NCBI RefSeq assembly: GCF_048544455.1
Contig: NC_133534.1
Location: 33,790,217 to 33,854,216 of the forward strand
DNA from: Silene latifolia
Taxonomy: Eukaryota > Streptophyta > Magnoliopsida > Caryophyllales > Caryophyllaceae
Length of the DNA stretch: 64,000 nt
Direction of reading: 5' to 3'
Of the stretch, positions 61,525 through 64,000 are shown in pieces. The stretch's first letter is position 1. Each line of letters starts with the position of its first letter. Under the pieces are notes generated by a model. The model had not been told where the DNA came from. It ran no database searches and saw nothing but the letters and a program-made list of their open reading frames with translations. Made by a program: the position numbers and the translations under genes.

Positions 61525-64000
61525 TTGAATCATGTGAGGCACCCTTCTTAGGGTGAGGCTAATTTGAACCCTTTCTAAACCATTAGATCTAATTATTATA
61601 GCCTCATGATTATGACACTGTTCCATACAAAACTCACCGACATTTCGCCCTCAAATTCCCTCATTTCGCACTCTTTTACTTTCTCTCTCTTGACTCATCG
61701 TCACTCACTCTTATTTCGATCGACAATTTATCGCTCAAATTTTGATCGCCATCGCCATCGTCAATCTAATTTATTTTTCGATCTAGGCAATTTCGATTCA
61801 TCCTAATTTCGATCATCCTAATTTTCTGATCAACAATGGCGGTCCAGTTTTTCGATCGAAATTCGGATGATCTAAAATGGATCGAAATTAGAAAGTAGAA
61901 TCTAATTTTCTCGATCAACAGTGTGATCGAAATTAGGATGATCTAAACGGATCGAAATTAGGATGATCTCCATCGCCATCGTCAACCATTCAATTAGGAG
62001 CTGAGATATACTTCTTGATCTGGAGAAAGATGCTCAATGATAAGTTTGGTGAATGATTTTCTAAAAGGTATTCGTAATTTATACTCCTTGCTTTTGCTCG
62101 TACTAAAAAAATCCATGGATATGCTTCATTAGCTTTAAAATAGCGAGAGGAAGGGTTTATTTTTAAACAGTTTTGAGGGTTTTTAGTGATCCATAAAGGC
62201 TTGGATGATTGATTTCTGTTGACGAGATCTGATGGTGTACACAAAAGGAACAAGGAGCACCTATTGTGAATGCTTTAGAGTTGCTTGTGTATGAGCAGTG
62301 AGTAGGTCAGGTCACTGATGCCACTCTTGTAATAAGACTGGATTATGTGAGACGGTCCATTTCTATAAAAGAAAATTACATTAATGATAATAACTGAGTT
62401 GTGTTTTTCCATACTGGGATCATATTACGTAATAATAACTCTATTGGGCGACTTCTATCGTGAGAGACAAATGATGTTCAAACTGCGATTAAGGCATGGT
62501 TACACACCCAAAATTTTGGCAACGGTATGAGATTCACAAAACATGAGGTGATGATCAAGTTTCACAAAACCAGCCTTAAGATTCACTGAATAAGGTATGA
62601 GATTCACAAAATAAGGTTTGAGATTCACTAAATAAGGAAAAGAGCAAAAAAGGTGATTTTAACCACTTATGATGACCAAGTTTCACAAAACAAGCTCTAA
62701 GATTCACTGAACAAGGTCTGAGATTCACAAAACAAAGTCTGAGATTCACCTAATAAAGAAAAGAGCAAAATAGGTTATTTAAACCACTTATAATGATCAA
62801 GTTTCACAAAACAAGCCTTAAGATTCACTGAATAAGGTATGAGATTCACAAAATAAGGTTTGAGATTCACCAAACAAGGAAAAGAGCAAAAAACGTGATT
62901 TTAACCACTTATGATGACCAAGTTTCACAAAACAAGTTCTAAGATTCACTGAACAAGGTCTGAGATTCACAAAACAAGGTCTGAGATTCACCTAATAAAC
63001 AAGCCCTAAGATTCACTGAATAAGGTATGAGATTCACAAAATAAGGTCTGAGATTCACCAAATAAGGAAAAAGGCAAAAAAGGTGATTTTAACCACTTAT
63101 TATGACCAAGTTTCACAAAACAAGCTATAAGATTCACTGAACAAGGTCTGAGATTCACAAAACAAAGTTTGAGATTCACCGAATAAAGAAAAGAGCAAAA
63201 TAGGTGATTTTAACCACTTATGATGATCAAGTTTCACATAACAAGCCCTAAGATTCACTGAATAAGGTATGAGATTCACAAAATAAGGTCTGAGATTCAC
63301 CAAATTAGGAAAAGAGCAAAAAAGGTGATTTTAAGCACTTATGATGACCAAGTTTCACAAAACAAGCTCTCAGATTCACTGAACAAGGTCTGAGATTCAC
63401 AAAATAAGGTCTGAGATTCACCAAATAAGGAAAAAATATGCCCACAGGACACAATTGTGACTGAATTGAGACATTAATGCTCTCTAGATTGTAGACTAAT
63501 TACATCACAAAATTTTCGCATCAAAATCAGGGCTTTCTCCCTACTAAAAGCCTCGTGTATTCTACCACAACACAAACGATTATCAACGACTCGACAACTA
63601 TATAGAGCCCAAGCAGCAGGTTCACAGCAATCGGTTTGGTTGCTCGATATGCTCAATCAGAAACTTTCAACAATCATCCAGTCCTACATTTCACAGAATG
63701 TCATGTCATGTGTCCGTTTTGTATCCAGATTCGTCTTGGTGCTTCCTAGCTTTTACTTCACAAAATTATAAATTCTTCCATTTCAAACAATAGATTAATC
63801 CAACCTCTCCTACAAAGATTTCCTCAAGTACCATTGATGAGGCCAATGAAGGCGGAGAAAGATGAGGACAACTTATTGAGAGCACTGAGCAGCGAGAACT
63901 ATATTGATATTTGATAATTCACCAAGCTTGACTTAAGCACGATTCAGAACTTACATTCCTGTTCACCAGCCGATATATACATAAGAAAAGGAAAGACTGA
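61520..64000. mobile_element. Element X, copy 2, cut by the window edge
   Basis: Left end ATTGAATCATGTGAGGCACC as in copy 1, followed by the same interior up to the equivalent of position 15455. The ubiquitin fragment and the right end would lie beyond the window. The inner TIR reads gaggctaatttgaacc where copy 1 has gaggcggctgaacc. Confidence 0.6.
62520..63440 (-). repeat. Higher-order 120-bp tandem array, copy 2
   Basis: Counterpart of 13976-14890. The subrepeats here are more uniform (nearly all read aagattcactgaa and aaggtctgag), whereas copy 1 has ttcgaa, ggtccgag and ggtcgag variants at the same places. Confidence 0.85.

Overview
The window looks like nuclear DNA of a dicot plant. It has intron-bearing genes with GT/AG borders, plant F-box genes with an F-box-associated region, L1-type LINEs with a plant DUF4283-type ORF1 and an RNase H tail, a Ty1/copia element, FAR1-type Mutator-like elements (MULEs), a PIF/Harbinger element, Helitrons and long (TA)n tracts. 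Caryophyllales is my guess, from the general look of the MITEs and FAR1/ULP-like elements, and I hold it weakly. Almost everything is transposon-derived. The only host-like genes with intact reading frames are two near-identical F-box genes.

Large-scale layout: a direct segmental duplication dominates. Positions 1-about 1960 correspond to 46028-48957, and 2258-about 15455 correspond to 49835-64000, running off the right edge. Each copy holds an interrupted F-box pseudogene, an intact F-box gene (2814-4106; 50449-51786), a terminal-inverted-repeat element containing a dead LINE (4777-12568; 52457-61112), a (TA)n tract and the start of a MULE-like element with a 120-bp tandem array. The copies differ by insertions found on one side only: a Helitron at 443-1556 in copy 1, and in copy 2 a Harbinger element (46284-47558), a Helitron (47999-48784) and a foldback MITE (52527-53388). 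Each copy therefore supplies the empty site for the other's insertions.

Between the copies, three MULE-like elements stand in a chain separated only by (TA)n tracts. X (12976-16054) and Y (16104-21442) are related, inverted relative to each other, carry inverted copies of the same higher-order 120/240-bp array, and contain fragments of ubiquitin, the ARF GTPase first exon and tRNA-like sequences. Z (21574-36690, about 15 kb) encodes a FAR1-type transposase, an ORF resembling the XS domain of SGS3-like silencing proteins, a multi-exon gene with two tandem ULP1/C48-like domains that both lack the catalytic cysteine, and an unrecognised 209-residue protein. Its non-coding parts are strewn with a short direct motif close to GTGTATSTAGC. 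Z is the best candidate here for an undescribed system: a large transposon with accessory proteins that could act on SUMO or RNA silencing.

From 36.7 to 45.2 kb lies a nest of dead elements: two LINE tails, one split by a copia element with exact 5-bp target duplications, that copia element itself split by a Helitron, a Helitron remnant, a Harbinger terminus with minisatellites, and a Helitron 3' end next to a captured 20S proteasome alpha-subunit fragment. All assignments come from reading the sequence. Splice sites, element ends and family names are by eye, with no database search.
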